64,000 nucleotides of DNA from Shewanella livingstonensis (GCF_003855395.1 NZ_CP034015.1:1188001-1252000), one strand, 5' to 3'. Counted from the first letter of the stretch, positions 36,694 through 47,499 are shown. Notes: generated by a model from the letters alone, not told the origin. Program-made: numbers and translations.

Positions 36694-37710
36694 ATGCCTT
36701 CATGGTTTAGTAATGTTCAGCTTGGTTTTGATATGGCGACAAGCTTAACAATCGTTGGTGCTGCGGTTACTTGGATTATTCGGGAAAAGAAGCAAGCTGA
36801 AGCCGAAAAAGTGCGTGGCATTAATCAACAAGTTCGATCTACTAGTCTGAAAAAAGTACAAGATGTGCTTTTTGAGATGGAAGATAAATTTTCTGTGCTG
36901 ATCAATGAAACACAGACTTATGAAAATATGATCGATAATCGTGTTCGCAAAATAAATGATCAACTCGATTTTTCTCGGTTGAATTTAGCCATAAAACGAG
37001 ATGATCAATTCCTGATGAAAGCGATTGATCGCCTTCAAGCGATTCGCGAAGAATTAGGTCAGTTTTATGAATTGATTCAGGTTAGACGTTATAGTTTGAT
37101 ACCTTTGCTTGATGCTATTGAAGAAGGTGATAAGTATATTGGTGTATTCCAACAAAACATCGACGAGGTCGGTGATGCTTATAACCAAGTGACATCAGGA
37201 AATGTATCTTTGTTAAAAGAGCTGGAAGCCGTTATTTCATTGCTCAATAAACAGTTTGGTGATGAGCTTATTGACGTGTCTGATGAAGTCAAAAAAGAGA
37301 TTTTTCAAAAGATATCGACAGATGAAAACTTTATGCAACCAATACAATCAATCATCTATGATGAAGATTATTTCTATTGGGTACAACGTTTTGTTCCCGC
37401 TGGAAAAGAAGAAGATTATTTAGAGAAGGTTGTTAGACCAAGTAAAATTGAAGATAAAGAGCTTTGCTCAGAAGTGATGATTCATTTTATTTTAGCCTTA
37501 ATTGGTAAAAATCATGAGCTAATTTCTCAAGTACTAAGAACCGCTTCAGACTCGGTGATGAAAGCTCGAATCGAGTGTAAAGATATTTTGATTTCACTGA
37601 GTGCGATTTCACATAAATTGGTTATGGATAATAATGGCGAAACACTGGAAAAAGTGATCGCTAAGTATGAGTCTGAAGAGTACTTTGGACGAAACGTAAC
37701 TATTCGCTAA
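36694..37710 (+). CDS. Membrane-anchored coiled-coil protein, unknown function
   Basis: 338 residues. One N-terminal membrane helix (residues about 12-28, MATSLTIVGAAVTWII) is followed by a basic stretch and long helical, coiled-coil-like sequence to about residue 195 (KVQDVLFEMEDKFSVLINET; YIGVFQQNIDEVGDAYNQV). A second, mostly helical region follows to the C-terminus. No enzyme motif is seen. The ATG follows AAGGAAAAATA. AT-rich codon use and no recognised homologue suggest an accessory gene. Confidence 0.6.
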   Translation: MPSWFSNVQLGFDMATSLTIVGAAVTWIIREKKQAEAEKVRGINQQVRSTSLKKVQDVLFEMEDKFSVLINETQTYENMIDNRVRKINDQLDFSRLNLAIKRDDQFLMKAIDRLQAIREELGQFYELIQVRRYSLIPLLDAIEEGDKYIGVFQQNIDEVGDAYNQVTSGNVSLLKELEAVISLLNKQFGDELIDVSDEVKKEIFQKISTDENFMQPIQSIIYDEDYFYWVQRFVPAGKEEDYLEKVVRPSKIEDKELCSEVMIHFILALIGKNHELISQVLRTASDSVMKARIECKDILISLSAISHKLVMDNNGETLEKVIAKYESEEYFGRNVTIR

Positions 37711-37808
37711 AAATAGTTGATTTAATCTTCATTTATTAAGTTTTAGTTATAGATATTTAAAATAGGGTAAGGTGGTTATAACATATAACCACCTTGTTTA
37801 CTTTAACT

Positions 37809-39452
37809 CTAGTGTGATAAAAACTCTACAGCACCAATATCAATTATCTTTGAACCATTGTTATCACCATCAATGGGCCTTGTAATACCAAATATATCGA
37901 TATCAAGATTAGATTGCATTCCTGCATCAATAACTGGAGAGTTACTTAATGGATAACCTAAATTATCTAACACTGGGTTAACATAAATCGTCCCTATTTC
38001 AACTTCTTTGTTAAGTAGGTCTACAAATGGTGTAGTTACTTCATTAATTATGTTGTTGTGTATTGAAATTTTTGTATGCTCACTAAATTCAAGAGATGTG
38101 ATCGAGTATGATATGTTATCAATTAACTTTCTTGACTCTGAAAATATATTGTTTTCTAAGTGGATATTAAAGTAAGGTTCCGAAGAGGTATTATGAAATA
38201 ATCTAATTACTCTATCAATGCCAAGGATAGTGTTGTTTGACATGATTAGTTCAGCATCTGAATCTATATTGATAAAATCACAGCCAGATGATAAATCAGG
38301 ATGTAATAGTAAGTTGCCTAAGTAAATATTGTTTGTTATTTTTGTTATAGTTGTTTTTTCGGGATTAGATGAGTTTATGTATGGGCAATGATAATTCCCT
38401 TGAAATGAACTAACTTCATAATTAGTATTAAGTGCAGAGCCTATTAATATATTTCGTTCAAATATCAATTCACCTGAGTTGGATATGTTAACTGATGGTA
38501 AATTAAAATCAATTGCATCAAATCGATTAAATTCTATTTTAGCAGAGCTTTCATCTATTGATAATAAATGATTTGCTATAGTAAAGTCATTTATTGAGCT
38601 TCCTTTACCTAATGTGATGCTAGGTTTTGTAAATCCACTTTCATCATCTTCAAACATGTAATATAAATAACTTTCTTTATTGTCTCCAACTAAATATATT
38701 GTTTTACTGTCTAGTGATATTCTCCCCAAGTATATCCCTTTCGATATATGTAGTGTAGATTTGTTTTCTGCAAAATTAATTTTTGATTGAATGACATTAG
38801 CAGATTTTCCAACTATTATAGGGTAAGTCATTTTCCCTAAAGAACTATTACCAGTGGTATCACTTTTTGCTGTAAACTCCATTCTACCTTGCCCTTGACT
38901 AAGGGCTTTTACTTTTATTTTTACTTTATGATTGTAATTGTTATTAGTAAATATAAGTTTATTTGTAACAAGGCACTCATACCATGATTTTAAACTGTCG
39001 TTGTAGCATTGTGCACTTTTTATGTTAATAAACTCAGGTGGGAGCATCTCAACTGTGAAGCCTTCAATAGGATCAATGTTTCCTTCTTTATTTTTGAGTT
39101 GTTTGAAAACAAAATTTAATTCGCTCTCTGTTTCTTCTAAAATCATTAAATAATCGTTTTTGTTCAAGTTTTGAATGTTGTACTTAGCATCTATCTGATC
39201 CCTATAAACTTGAGTTGTTGCATTATTATTCGAATGATTTGTATCATGCCCCCCTTGAGCATATTCGATATGAGCATCAAGTCTGCTTTCTATTTTTCCA
39301 GAAAAAGATTTGTCAGCAGTCAAATAGATCTTATGAGGTTTTGTTTGTCCTGGCAATAAATTGGGGAATTGACAAAATAGAGTTTGAAGGTCATCTGATT
39401 TACGACATGGGTTAGTATTATATCTACTGTCTGGATTAAACTTAATTGGCGG
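37809..39452 (-). pseudogene. C-terminal half of a beta-helix lipoprotein split by ISAs1
   Basis: The frame is open from the ISAs1 end to the stop at 37809 (547 codons). It carries a right-handed beta-helix-like region with Asn-rich turns (SGKIESRL; IFSESRKLIDNISYS; ISIHNNIINE) and ends SPVIDAGM...IDIGAVEF, the ending typical of 'choice-of-anchor Q' surface proteins. It lacks its own signal peptide and start. Removing the element and one 10-bp duplication joins it in frame to 40702-41946, so the two are halves of one gene. A shorter product from a TTG at 39356 is possible but unlikely to be exported. Confidence 0.85.
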
Positions 39453-39462
39453 CGTTACTTTG

Positions 39463-40701
39463 CAGGGCGAGATCGTGAACGTTTTTCAATCAATTTAACA
39501 TAAGGTTTGACGTTAACATCTCGCTATGATCTTATACTCCCTTTTTTTGGGAGCACACCATGCATATTGACCACTTCAAAGAGAATTTCCAAACAATAAC
39601 AGACCAGCGTCAAGGGGCTAAAGTGACCTATTGCCTTTTTGAGGTACTGTTTGGTTCGCTATGTGCCGTTATCGCAGGCGCTAAAGGCTGGTTTGATATT
39701 CGCGAATACATTCTTGGGCATCATGATTGGTTTAAAAACAACAAACTATTCGTGAACGGCATTCCCGCTGATGACACGATTGCTCGTATCATATCAACCA
39801 TTGAACCTGAGCAGTTTCACCAATGTTTTATCAATTGGATGTCTTCGATACACACCCTTACTGAAGGCCAAGTTATTGCTATTGATGGAAAAACGCTTCG
39901 AGGGTCATACAATCGTGAAGATAGAGCCAGTACCATACACATGATTAGTGCCTACGCTTCCTCAAACAAATTAGTGCTTGGTCAGCTTAAAACAGAACAA
40001 AAAAGCAATGAGATAACCGCCATTCCTGAGTTGATAAAGATGTTAGATATCAAAGGGGCGTTAGTGACTATCGATGCGATGGCTTGTCAAACAAAGATAG
40101 CCAAAACCATTGTGGACCAAGGGGGTGACTATCTGCTTGCCGTTAAAAGTAACCAGGGAAAGCTACGCGAAGCGATAGTACAAGCCTTCGCTTTCCAGCG
40201 AGCTAACAATACGGACAAATCAGTGATTGAACACGGTCACGGACGTACTGAGTGTCGCCAGTGCTATGTTATTGATAGTAAAAACTTACTCGGTGACTTT
40301 TCAAAGTGGAAGGGGCTAAAAAATATCGTTATGGTTGAAAGTTGTCGCCTTGAGAAAGGAAAGCCAATCGAGCTTGAGTATCGTTATTACATCAGTTCTA
40401 AAGAGTTAAGTGCCGAACAAGCAGCGATAGCCGTTCGAGAACATTGGGGCATCGAATCGATGCACTGGGTGCTTGATGTCAGTATGAGTGAGGATGCATG
40501 TCAAATATACAACGCTCATGGGGCGGAAAATCTGTCATGCCTGCGTCATATGAGTTTGAATATGTTACGTGCAGAGCCGACGAAGATAAGCATTGTTGGA
40601 AAACAAAAGCGATGCATGATGAATCCATCGATGCTTGAAGCAGTATTAAAGACTGGATTTAGTGGTTCGGTTAAAAATTAAACACTCATGCGGTGGCCCT
40701 G
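39463..40701 (+). mobile_element. Complete ISAs1-type insertion sequence
   Basis: 1,239-bp element with ends CAGGGC...GCCCTG and an exact 10-bp direct repeat CGTTACTTTG at 39453-39462 and 40702-40711. ISAs1-family elements make 8-10 bp duplications. It contains one intact transposase gene. It splits a lipoprotein gene on the opposite strand without shifting that gene's frame, so the insertion is likely recent. Confidence 0.88.
39560..40681 (+). CDS. ISAs1-family transposase
   Basis: 373 residues, family length. Recognised by FKENFQTITDQRQGAKVTY at the N-terminus, the catalytic Asp in VIAIDGKTLRGSYNR, the next in ALVTIDAMACQTKIAKTI, and the C-terminal REHWGIESMHWVLDVSMSED with the Glu of the DDE triad. 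GGGAGCACACC precedes the ATG. Intact, so the element may be mobile. Confidence 0.92.
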   Translation: MHIDHFKENFQTITDQRQGAKVTYCLFEVLFGSLCAVIAGAKGWFDIREYILGHHDWFKNNKLFVNGIPADDTIARIISTIEPEQFHQCFINWMSSIHTLTEGQVIAIDGKTLRGSYNREDRASTIHMISAYASSNKLVLGQLKTEQKSNEITAIPELIKMLDIKGALVTIDAMACQTKIAKTIVDQGGDYLLAVKSNQGKLREAIVQAFAFQRANNTDKSVIEHGHGRTECRQCYVIDSKNLLGDFSKWKGLKNIVMVESCRLEKGKPIELEYRYYISSKELSAEQAAIAVREHWGIESMHWVLDVSMSEDACQIYNAHGAENLSCLRHMSLNMLRAEPTKISIVGKQKRCMMNPSMLEAVLKTGFSGSVKN

Positions 40702-41946
40702 CGTTACTTTGTAAGTTATATCTGTTTTAGCCGCCATTGAAGAGTTTTTTGCACTTGTTGCAAACGCTGTTACTATTATATGAGAACCATAGTCTTGAGT
40801 TAGATGTTCTAATGTGATACTTAAATCGGCAAGTCTTGGTACTATTTTTGAATCATCAGGGTGCCCATAATGTAAGTACTCTTGAATGTTACTATGTCCA
40901 TCACCATCTAAGTCTTGAGAAGCATCATTCGGATTTGATGGGTCTAACCCAAACCGTAATTCCCACTGGTTTGTTAATCCATCATTGTCGTCATCTATAA
41001 ATGATGTGAGCATATCTCTTTTTAAATACTCCTTTAAGAAAAGGTAGTTTTTCTCTTGGTTTTTTTCTTTTAAAGTTATAATGTAATATGTATAACTTGT
41101 AATTGAATTGGTTGTTTCTCGTGATTCGCTATAATTTTTAATAGTCATAGTAGCACGGCTATTTTCGTTGCCTGAAAAGGTTAACTCGCCTGACTCTTCA
41201 AATGATTGAGTTAAAGGTGTAAGGATAAAGTTTTCAGTTGTATCTATATCCCATGTGCCAATATTTGAGTCAGACACTTTTCCTTTTAGATTAAAAGATA
41301 AATTGTTCTCAGGTAAGTTACATGTTGGAGATAATGTATTTCCTCTTTTTGTTTTAAAATCAGTATATAAAATTTGATGTTTTGTTTTTGTATCTGTAAA
41401 CAATAAATTATAAGTTGATTCTATTGTCTTACAAAATACTTCAGGTTCAACATATTTTGCGGTGCCCTTTAAGATTTTATTACCGAACTCTCCCGTAACA
41501 GAGACATTTTCAAATATTATGGTTCTTTCTGTGGGAAAGCCTAATTCGGAATAAGCTGATTCTTTTAAAGTTGCCTGACCATTTATTATCAAGCCGCCTT
41601 CAGAACAATTCGTGTATGTAATTTTTTTGCCAACTGAAGGGATTGCTTCAGAAATGTCATAAGTTCCTCCGTTGTCACAACTTAATCCTAATCTATCTCT
41701 ATGATTTACAAAATTAGGGAGTAATTCTGGTGCTAAAAGTAGTACATAATCATATATGACACCCAATGATGTTTCATCTACCACACCTTCCGCAGTCTTT
41801 CCTAAATAGCTTTTATCTACATCTGTAAATTTCGATAAATCAACTGGTTGGGGTGATGTTGTTGGCGCTTCTGTTTTTTTGTCTGAGCCACCGCCGCAAG
41901 CAAAAAGACCACATAAAATTAAGGGGAAACATAGATGGCGCATCAT
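40702..41946 (-). pseudogene. N-terminal half of the same surface lipoprotein
   Basis: Begins MMRHLCFPLILCGLFACGGG, a signal peptide with lipobox LFAC, followed by a Thr/Pro-rich linker. Near residues 320-365 there are calcium-binding-like repeats (DDDNDGLTNQWEL; SQDLDGDGHSNIQEY) as in thrombospondin type 3 regions. The frame now runs into the ISAs1 element and stops at 40678 after seven foreign codons. Joined to 37809-39452 it gives a 962-residue surface lipoprotein. AAAGGA precedes the first ATG. AT-rich, probably acquired. Confidence 0.85.
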
Positions 41947-42263
41947 ATAATAAGAATCCTTTCTTTATAATTGGATATAACCAAAGTTTGAAATGGGTAA
42001 TGTAATTATTCTATCTGCATAGAACATTAGATCTAGAGTATATTAATAATATGTAAAATCAATGAGCATTTTTTTCGTTATCACCATTTTAGATGCTTGT
42101 GTAAGCCTAGATTTTAACTAGCAGAGCATGGTTTATTAGTTCATTTGATACCCTTGCATTTAATTGTATGCTGCACGGTAAACTGTCAGTTTAAACGATT
42201 GACTTTCCCTCTTTTTGTTAATAGATTGTTGAGCTAATTTTTGTGCTAGATTAAGGAAAATCG
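41947..42263. other. Gene-free stretch upstream of the lipoprotein and protease genes
   Basis: About 320 bp between divergent starts, so it should hold two promoters. I see no repeat or small gene. Confidence 0.4.
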
Positions 42264-43167
42264 ATGCGTTCAACATTACTGCAATTATTGACATTTGTGG
42301 TCGTTACCATTACTTCATTTAACTCTTTTGCTGTTACTAATTGGGTTGATTTTGAAGTGATCAATGGTCACATTAATCTTCCTGTTACGATCAATGGCGT
42401 TGAAACTCGACAGTGGCTCTCAGGTTAATGCAATCAATATCAGCTTCATTAATAAAAATAAGTTTGAATTCTCTAAGGGAAGCAAGGTTGATATAAAAGG
42501 TGTATACGGCACTGAAACTCGGCAACTTTATAACAATGTTAATGTTAAATTATTTGGAGCCGAACTTGAGTTAGACGAGTTGGTTGGCCTACGTTTAGGT
42601 CATCACGAGGTGCAGTTATTATTAGGTGCAGGCTTACTCGAAAAATTTATTTTCCAAATTGATTACCCAAACAGTCGTTTGAGATTATTTGAAAGAGACT
42701 CAATCGATTTAGCAAAGCTTAAGAATATCGATATGCAAATTGATCGCGGAACTGGGCAACCGATTGTTAAAGTTTCATTAAACGGTGAAAAGAACGCCTG
42801 GCTTATTCTTGATACGGGCAATAACAGTGGTTTGTTTTTAAAACGGACTTTGGCTACAGATTCAAATTGGTTAACGCTTTATGGTGCTCAATCAGGTACA
42901 GGTTACGGTGTTAATAATATTGCCAGTATCGATAATTTCCGCTTGCCTGAAGTTAAGTTTGGTCCGTTTACAATCGAAAATGTCCAGTCTAGCGTGCCTG
43001 AAGATGGCCAAAGTGAGTTTATTTCTGGCCAGGATAGAAGTGGTTTGTCGCGAATTAAAGGTAAAAATATCAAAGGTCTTGTTGGCTACGACATTCTTAA
43101 ACACTTTGTATTAACCATAGACTACAAGTCTGGTCATATGCATGTAGGGCTTCCTGAAGAGTCATAA
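42264..43167 (+). pseudogene. Retropepsin-like aspartic protease, frameshifted
   Basis: An ATG at 42264 with AAGGA upstream gives a signal peptide (STLLQLLTFVVVTITSFNSFA) and INLPVTINGVE, then stops at 42428. In the next frame the sequence continues LKLDSGSQVNAIN, where D-S-G is the catalytic triplet of retropepsin-like proteases, and runs to 43167, with a second DTGNNSG near 42810. The two parts plainly belong together, so one frameshift between about 42400 and 42410 (one base gained or two lost) breaks the gene at its active site. A start at 42364 would give a protein without signal peptide beginning at the active site. Confidence 0.75.
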
Positions 43168-43474
43168 TTGCCTGTTACTGATGACATTAAGGGTCACGAT
43201 AAGTGGCCTTTTTTGTTTGTCATTCTGATATCGCCACACTAAACATGTCAGGTTCTGATCAAAGTATTTTATCTCACTAAAATGATGTGTGGATAATTGA
43301 GATGTTTCAATATGTAGCCATTATTTAAACAGAATCATTCACAGATCATTTACAATTAAGCGAATTACCATTATTTAGGCAATTAACCCAAGACTATTGA
43401 GTCAAAAACACCGATAATTCACTCTAATTTAGACAAGCTGGCCTTTTGGTTGCGCAAGACTGTGGATATATTCA
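43168..43474. other. Intergenic region upstream of the OsmC-YcaO gene
   Basis: About 305 bp without a gene; probable promoter region. Nothing further is evident. Confidence 0.4.
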
Positions 43475-45676
43475 ATGGAAATCAAAGTAAATTTTCTCGA
43501 TAATTTGAGACTCGAAGCTAAGTTTGACGACTTTACTGTCACTGCCGATCAACCGATCCGCTACAAAGGTGATGGTTCTGCTCCTAGCCCTTTTGATTAT
43601 TTCTTAGCATCTTCAGCACTTTGTGCCGCTTATTTTATTAAGGTGTATTGTAAAGCACGTGATATTTCGACGGAAAATATCAAATTGTCGCAAAACAATA
43701 TTGTCGACCCTGAAGATCGTTATAACCAAATATTCCAAATTCAGGTTGAGTTACCAGATGATATTTCTGATAAAGATCGTCTAGGTATTTTACGTTCTAT
43801 TGATCGTTGTACTGTTAAAAAAGTCGTTCAAACAGGCCCTGAATTTAAAGTCGAAACGGTTGCAAAACTAGACGCAGACGCCAATGCCATGTTGATGGGT
43901 CAACCCGACGGGGATGTAAGTACTTTTATTTTAGGTAAAGATTTACCGCTTGAGCAAACCATTAAAGAAATGACGGGCTTGTTAGCGGATCTTGGCATGA
44001 AGATCGAAATCTCGTCATGGCGAAATATTGTGCCAAACGTGTGGTCATTACATATTCGTGATGCAGCATCACCAATGTGTTTTACTAACGGTAAAGGTGC
44101 CACTAAAGAGAGCGCGTTATGTTCTGCTTTAGGCGAGTTTATTGAACGTCTTAATAATAACTTTTTCTATAATGATCAATTTTTTGGTACTGAGATCGCC
44201 AATAGTGAATTTGTGCATTACCCAAATGAGAAATGGTTTGCACTAGAAGATGATGATGCTCTGCCTACTGGCATTTTAGATGAATACTGTTTAGATATTT
44301 ATAATCCAGATGAAGAGTTATGTGGCTCGCATTTAATTGATACTAACTCAGGCAATAAAGATCGTGGCATTTGTACTATTCCCTATACCCGTCAATCAGA
44401 TGGCGAAACGGTCTATTTCCCGTCTAACTTGATTGAAAATCTATTTTTAAGCAATGGCATGAGTGCGGGTAATAACTTGCAAGAAGCCCATGTGCAGTGT
44501 TTATCTGAAATTTTTGAACGTGCAGTTAAACGCCAAATTATCGAACAAGAAATTGTACTACCCGATGTGCCAATGGCCGTTCTAGAGAAATTCCCAAGTA
44601 TTTTAGCGGGCATTAAAGGACTTGAAGAGCAAGGCTTCCCCATTGTTGTGAAAGACGCTTCATTAGGCGGTCAATTCCCGGTGATGTGTGTCACCTTAAT
44701 GAACCCTCGTACTGGTGGTGTATTTGCCTCGTTTGGTGCACATCCTAGCTTTGAAGTGGCATTAGAGCGCAGCTTAACCGAGTTATTGCAAGGTCGCAGC
44801 TTTGAAGGCTTAAACGATGTGCCAAAGCCTACTTTTAATAGTATGGCAGTGACTGAGCCAGAAAACTTTGTTGAGCACTTTATTGATTCTACTGGGGTTA
44901 TTTCTTGGCGCTTCTTTAGCAGTAAGTTTGATTATGAATTCTGTGAATGGGACTTTAGCGGTACCAGTGAAGAAGAAGCCAGCGGTTTATTCGGTATTTT
45001 AGAGGCCATGGGCAAAGAAGTGTATATTGCCGAGTTTACAGATTTAGGCGCATCTGCGTGTCGTATTTTAGTGCCTGAATATTCAGAAGTGTATCCTGTA
45101 GATGACTTGATTTGGGACAATACCAATAAGTCTTTACACTACCGTGAAGATATCTTAAATCTGCATTCATTAAGTACTAAAGCATTAGGTAAGTTAGTTA
45201 ATCGCTTAGAAGAAAGTCAATTAGATAACCACACTGATATCCGTACATTAATTGGCATTGTGTTTGATGAGAACACCGTTTGGGGCCAGTTAACCATTAT
45301 CGAATTGAAAATTTTGATTTATCTGGCGTTAGGCTCGCACGAAGACGCGATTGAATTGGTTGGTGAGTTCTTACAGTTTAACGACAATACCGTACAACGA
45401 GGTCTGTTTTATCAAGCTGTGAATGCAGTATTGGAAGTGACTTTAGATGAAGACTTAGAACTTGAGCACTTTATTGGTAACTTTAACCGCATGTTCGGTA
45501 AAGACGTTATGGACAATGTGGTCGGTTCTGTTAATGGCACAGTACGCTTTTATGGCCTGAGTAAAACCAGCATGAACTTAGAAGGTATTGAGCCTCATTT
45601 ACGTTTGATTGAAAGCTACAAGAAGCTGCACCAAGCGCGTAAAATCAAAGCAGATTTGTCACGTTTAGACCGATAA
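43475..45676 (+). CDS. ycaO: OsmC/YcaO fusion protein (YcaO-type ATP-dependent cyclodehydratase relative)
   Basis: 733 residues. Residues 1-140 form an OsmC-like domain (SPFDYFLASSALCAAYFIKV, with Cys near 50 and RCTVKKVV near 118-125). Residues about 165-580 form the YcaO domain, with ATP-binding Glu/Arg segments such as ESALCSALGEFIERLNNNFF and LQEAHVQCLSEIFERAVKRQ. The rest is a helical, TPR-like tail. E. coli YcaO lacks the OsmC part (586 residues) and is linked to beta-methylthiolation of ribosomal S12 with RimO. The fused form is recognised in Shewanella and relatives. A terminator follows. Confidence 0.9.
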   Translation: MEIKVNFLDNLRLEAKFDDFTVTADQPIRYKGDGSAPSPFDYFLASSALCAAYFIKVYCKARDISTENIKLSQNNIVDPEDRYNQIFQIQVELPDDISDKDRLGILRSIDRCTVKKVVQTGPEFKVETVAKLDADANAMLMGQPDGDVSTFILGKDLPLEQTIKEMTGLLADLGMKIEISSWRNIVPNVWSLHIRDAASPMCFTNGKGATKESALCSALGEFIERLNNNFFYNDQFFGTEIANSEFVHYPNEKWFALEDDDALPTGILDEYCLDIYNPDEELCGSHLIDTNSGNKDRGICTIPYTRQSDGETVYFPSNLIENLFLSNGMSAGNNLQEAHVQCLSEIFERAVKRQIIEQEIVLPDVPMAVLEKFPSILAGIKGLEEQGFPIVVKDASLGGQFPVMCVTLMNPRTGGVFASFGAHPSFEVALERSLTELLQGRSFEGLNDVPKPTFNSMAVTEPENFVEHFIDSTGVISWRFFSSKFDYEFCEWDFSGTSEEEASGLFGILEAMGKEVYIAEFTDLGASACRILVPEYSEVYPVDDLIWDNTNKSLHYREDILNLHSLSTKALGKLVNRLEESQLDNHTDIRTLIGIVFDENTVWGQLTIIELKILIYLALGSHEDAIELVGEFLQFNDNTVQRGLFYQAVNAVLEVTLDEDLELEHFIGNFNRMFGKDVMDNVVGSVNGTVRFYGLSKTSMNLEGIEPHLRLIESYKKLHQARKIKADLSRLDR

Positions 45677-45692
45677 ATTATTAACATTATAA

Positions 45693-45722
45693 AAAAAGCG
45701 AACCTAACTGGGTTCGCTTTTT
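45693..45722. terminator. Terminator of the OsmC-YcaO gene
   Basis: AAAAAGCGAACC / GGTTCGCTTTTT perfect stem, 6-nt loop. It belongs to the same GCGAACC...GGTTCGC type as the hairpins at 4901 and 5476. It faces the convergent CotH-like gene. Confidence 0.85.
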
Positions 45723-45763
45723 ATTTTCTGCAAGCGGTTCTATCGTCAGCTTGCTTACAGTAT

Positions 45764-47242
45764 TTATTGATTGTCTAAATAACTTTCTACAGCAGTGGCT
45801 CTATCTTCGGCATGCTCTATTAGCTCATCGATAGCACGATAAAAATCGCTACTGCTTTCTAAAAAGCTATACCCAGATACTTCAGTGGTCGCATAAGGGG
45901 CGATAAGAGCCGAATATGTGTTGTAGCTTGCTTGCATTTTATTGGTTTCGAATGCATCGCTAATCACCTCAAGTAAAAGCTGGTTGTAGCGGTCACGGTA
46001 TACATCATCTGCGTACAGCTTTGATATCAGTGGCCAACTGTTCGAGTTGAGGTCTGAGAAGTCTAATGCTAATGCGCCACCTTGTTTGCCGTCTTGCAAT
46101 GCTTCGTTGTTATCCCAAGGTATCCAGGTCAGTTTTGAATTGTCTGGATTATTATATAAATAGTAGTTGTGTGGCATTAAGCCGTAAGTGTCCCAGTTTT
46201 GAATGATGCCATTAACGGCTAAGTATTTTAAAAATACATCAACATCAAATACTGCTTCTAGATTCGCTCGCCATGTTTCTGGATCTGTAGTGCGAGTGTC
46301 GTCGTGTAAGGCGGTAAATAGGGCTTGTATATCTGACCAATCTTCGTCGTCTTCGTTAGTTTTTTTCTCAAAATCTTGTTGATTAAATGACCCATCAACA
46401 AACATTGCGCCATCATCTTCGGGTTTGTATAAGTTACCTTTGTCGCTAGAAAATTGCGTGTCGATTACCGTGTCATCAATTTCTTCTACAAGCGTATATA
46501 AACCAAAATATTCAGGGCCGTCTCCATGGTCAACGTATAAAGTATAAAATCCGGTGTGTGATACCGCTAATCCGGCGTCTTTAAACACATCTGCAGCGAC
46601 CTTTTCACGTAATAAGGATTCGTCGTCATAGTTGTTTTTTAGACTAAATTTTTTGAAGCCATAAAATCGTTGGTTTTTAATTTGCGGGTAATCGTCTTCG
46701 TATTCATCAAAATCGAGTTTGAAGGCTAACTTTAAAATGCCTTGCTGCCAACTGGTTTGTAGTGACGAGTTTCCTTTAAAGCGGATGCCAACGCGATACC
46801 ACTCAATCCCATTATAAAAGACCTCGGCAGGGACAAATATTGCGTCTTCATCTGTATCGGTTAATCCATTTGAAGTGGTTCTACCAAACTCACCATAGAT
46901 AGACGTCATATCATCTAACATGCTCTGCCAGCGATCTTCTGTTACGACGATATCGAGTCGTTTGACTTCAGTATTATTAAATACTTCATCAAAGTTAGGA
47001 TCGACATTTTTACTGTGAGTTTCGTCAGTCCAATCGGTCGCTTCAAAGTCTGCGTCGGTGATTTCTGCGGTACCCGAATCCGCGTCGGCCACGGTTTCAG
47101 CCAATTCGGTAGTGCTATCACTACTATTGCTTTCACCACAACCTGTCAGCCCAAAAGCACAGCTCAATATGATAATCAGTAATAGTGTTAATGGTGGATT
47201 GATCAACCGTTTTTCAGTATGTACGTTGTTGAGGAAAAACAT
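45764..47242 (-). CDS. CotH-kinase-family lipoprotein
   Basis: 492 residues beginning with a hydrophobic signal region and lipobox LTGC (PPLTLLLIIILSCAFGLTGC). The mature protein carries the CotH domain: NTEVKRLDIVVTEDRWQSML, then VGIRFKGNSSLQTSW, KFSLKNNYDDESLLREKVAAD, and the catalytic-loop-like TWIPWDNNEALQDG. Bacillus CotH phosphorylates spore coat proteins; Gram-negative members are often secreted and uncharacterised. Here the protein should sit in the envelope. Confidence 0.85.
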   Translation of the reverse strand: MFFLNNVHTEKRLINPPLTLLLIIILSCAFGLTGCGESNSSDSTTELAETVADADSGTAEITDADFEATDWTDETHSKNVDPNFDEVFNNTEVKRLDIVVTEDRWQSMLDDMTSIYGEFGRTTSNGLTDTDEDAIFVPAEVFYNGIEWYRVGIRFKGNSSLQTSWQQGILKLAFKLDFDEYEDDYPQIKNQRFYGFKKFSLKNNYDDESLLREKVAADVFKDAGLAVSHTGFYTLYVDHGDGPEYFGLYTLVEEIDDTVIDTQFSSDKGNLYKPEDDGAMFVDGSFNQQDFEKKTNEDDEDWSDIQALFTALHDDTRTTDPETWRANLEAVFDVDVFLKYLAVNGIIQNWDTYGLMPHNYYLYNNPDNSKLTWIPWDNNEALQDGKQGGALALDFSDLNSNSWPLISKLYADDVYRDRYNQLLLEVISDAFETNKMQASYNTYSALIAPYATTEVSGYSFLESSSDFYRAIDELIEHAEDRATAVESYLDNQ

Positions 47243-47499
47243 CGAAATCTCCTAGTATTTAGGTAAAATTATTAACGCAAAGTCGTTAGCAGCATGTTAA
47301 AGAGTAAAAGTGCAGAAGCTGCACAGTAACTGTGGAATAAAACCGCAAGTTAGTGAAAGTGATATTCTTATGGTCGTTATATTGGCTGTACTCTAGCTAG
47401 GCGTAGATATATTGATTTAATTCATAATGATATAATCTGCCCAAATGATCCGTTAGCGTGACAACGCGAACTTGGTAATGAAATCAGTTGGGGAAATAA

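Noticed and set aside
39215..39415. Plus-strand genes inside the C-terminal lipoprotein half
   Set aside because: Antisense shadow of a long coding frame with clear protein features on the minus strand.
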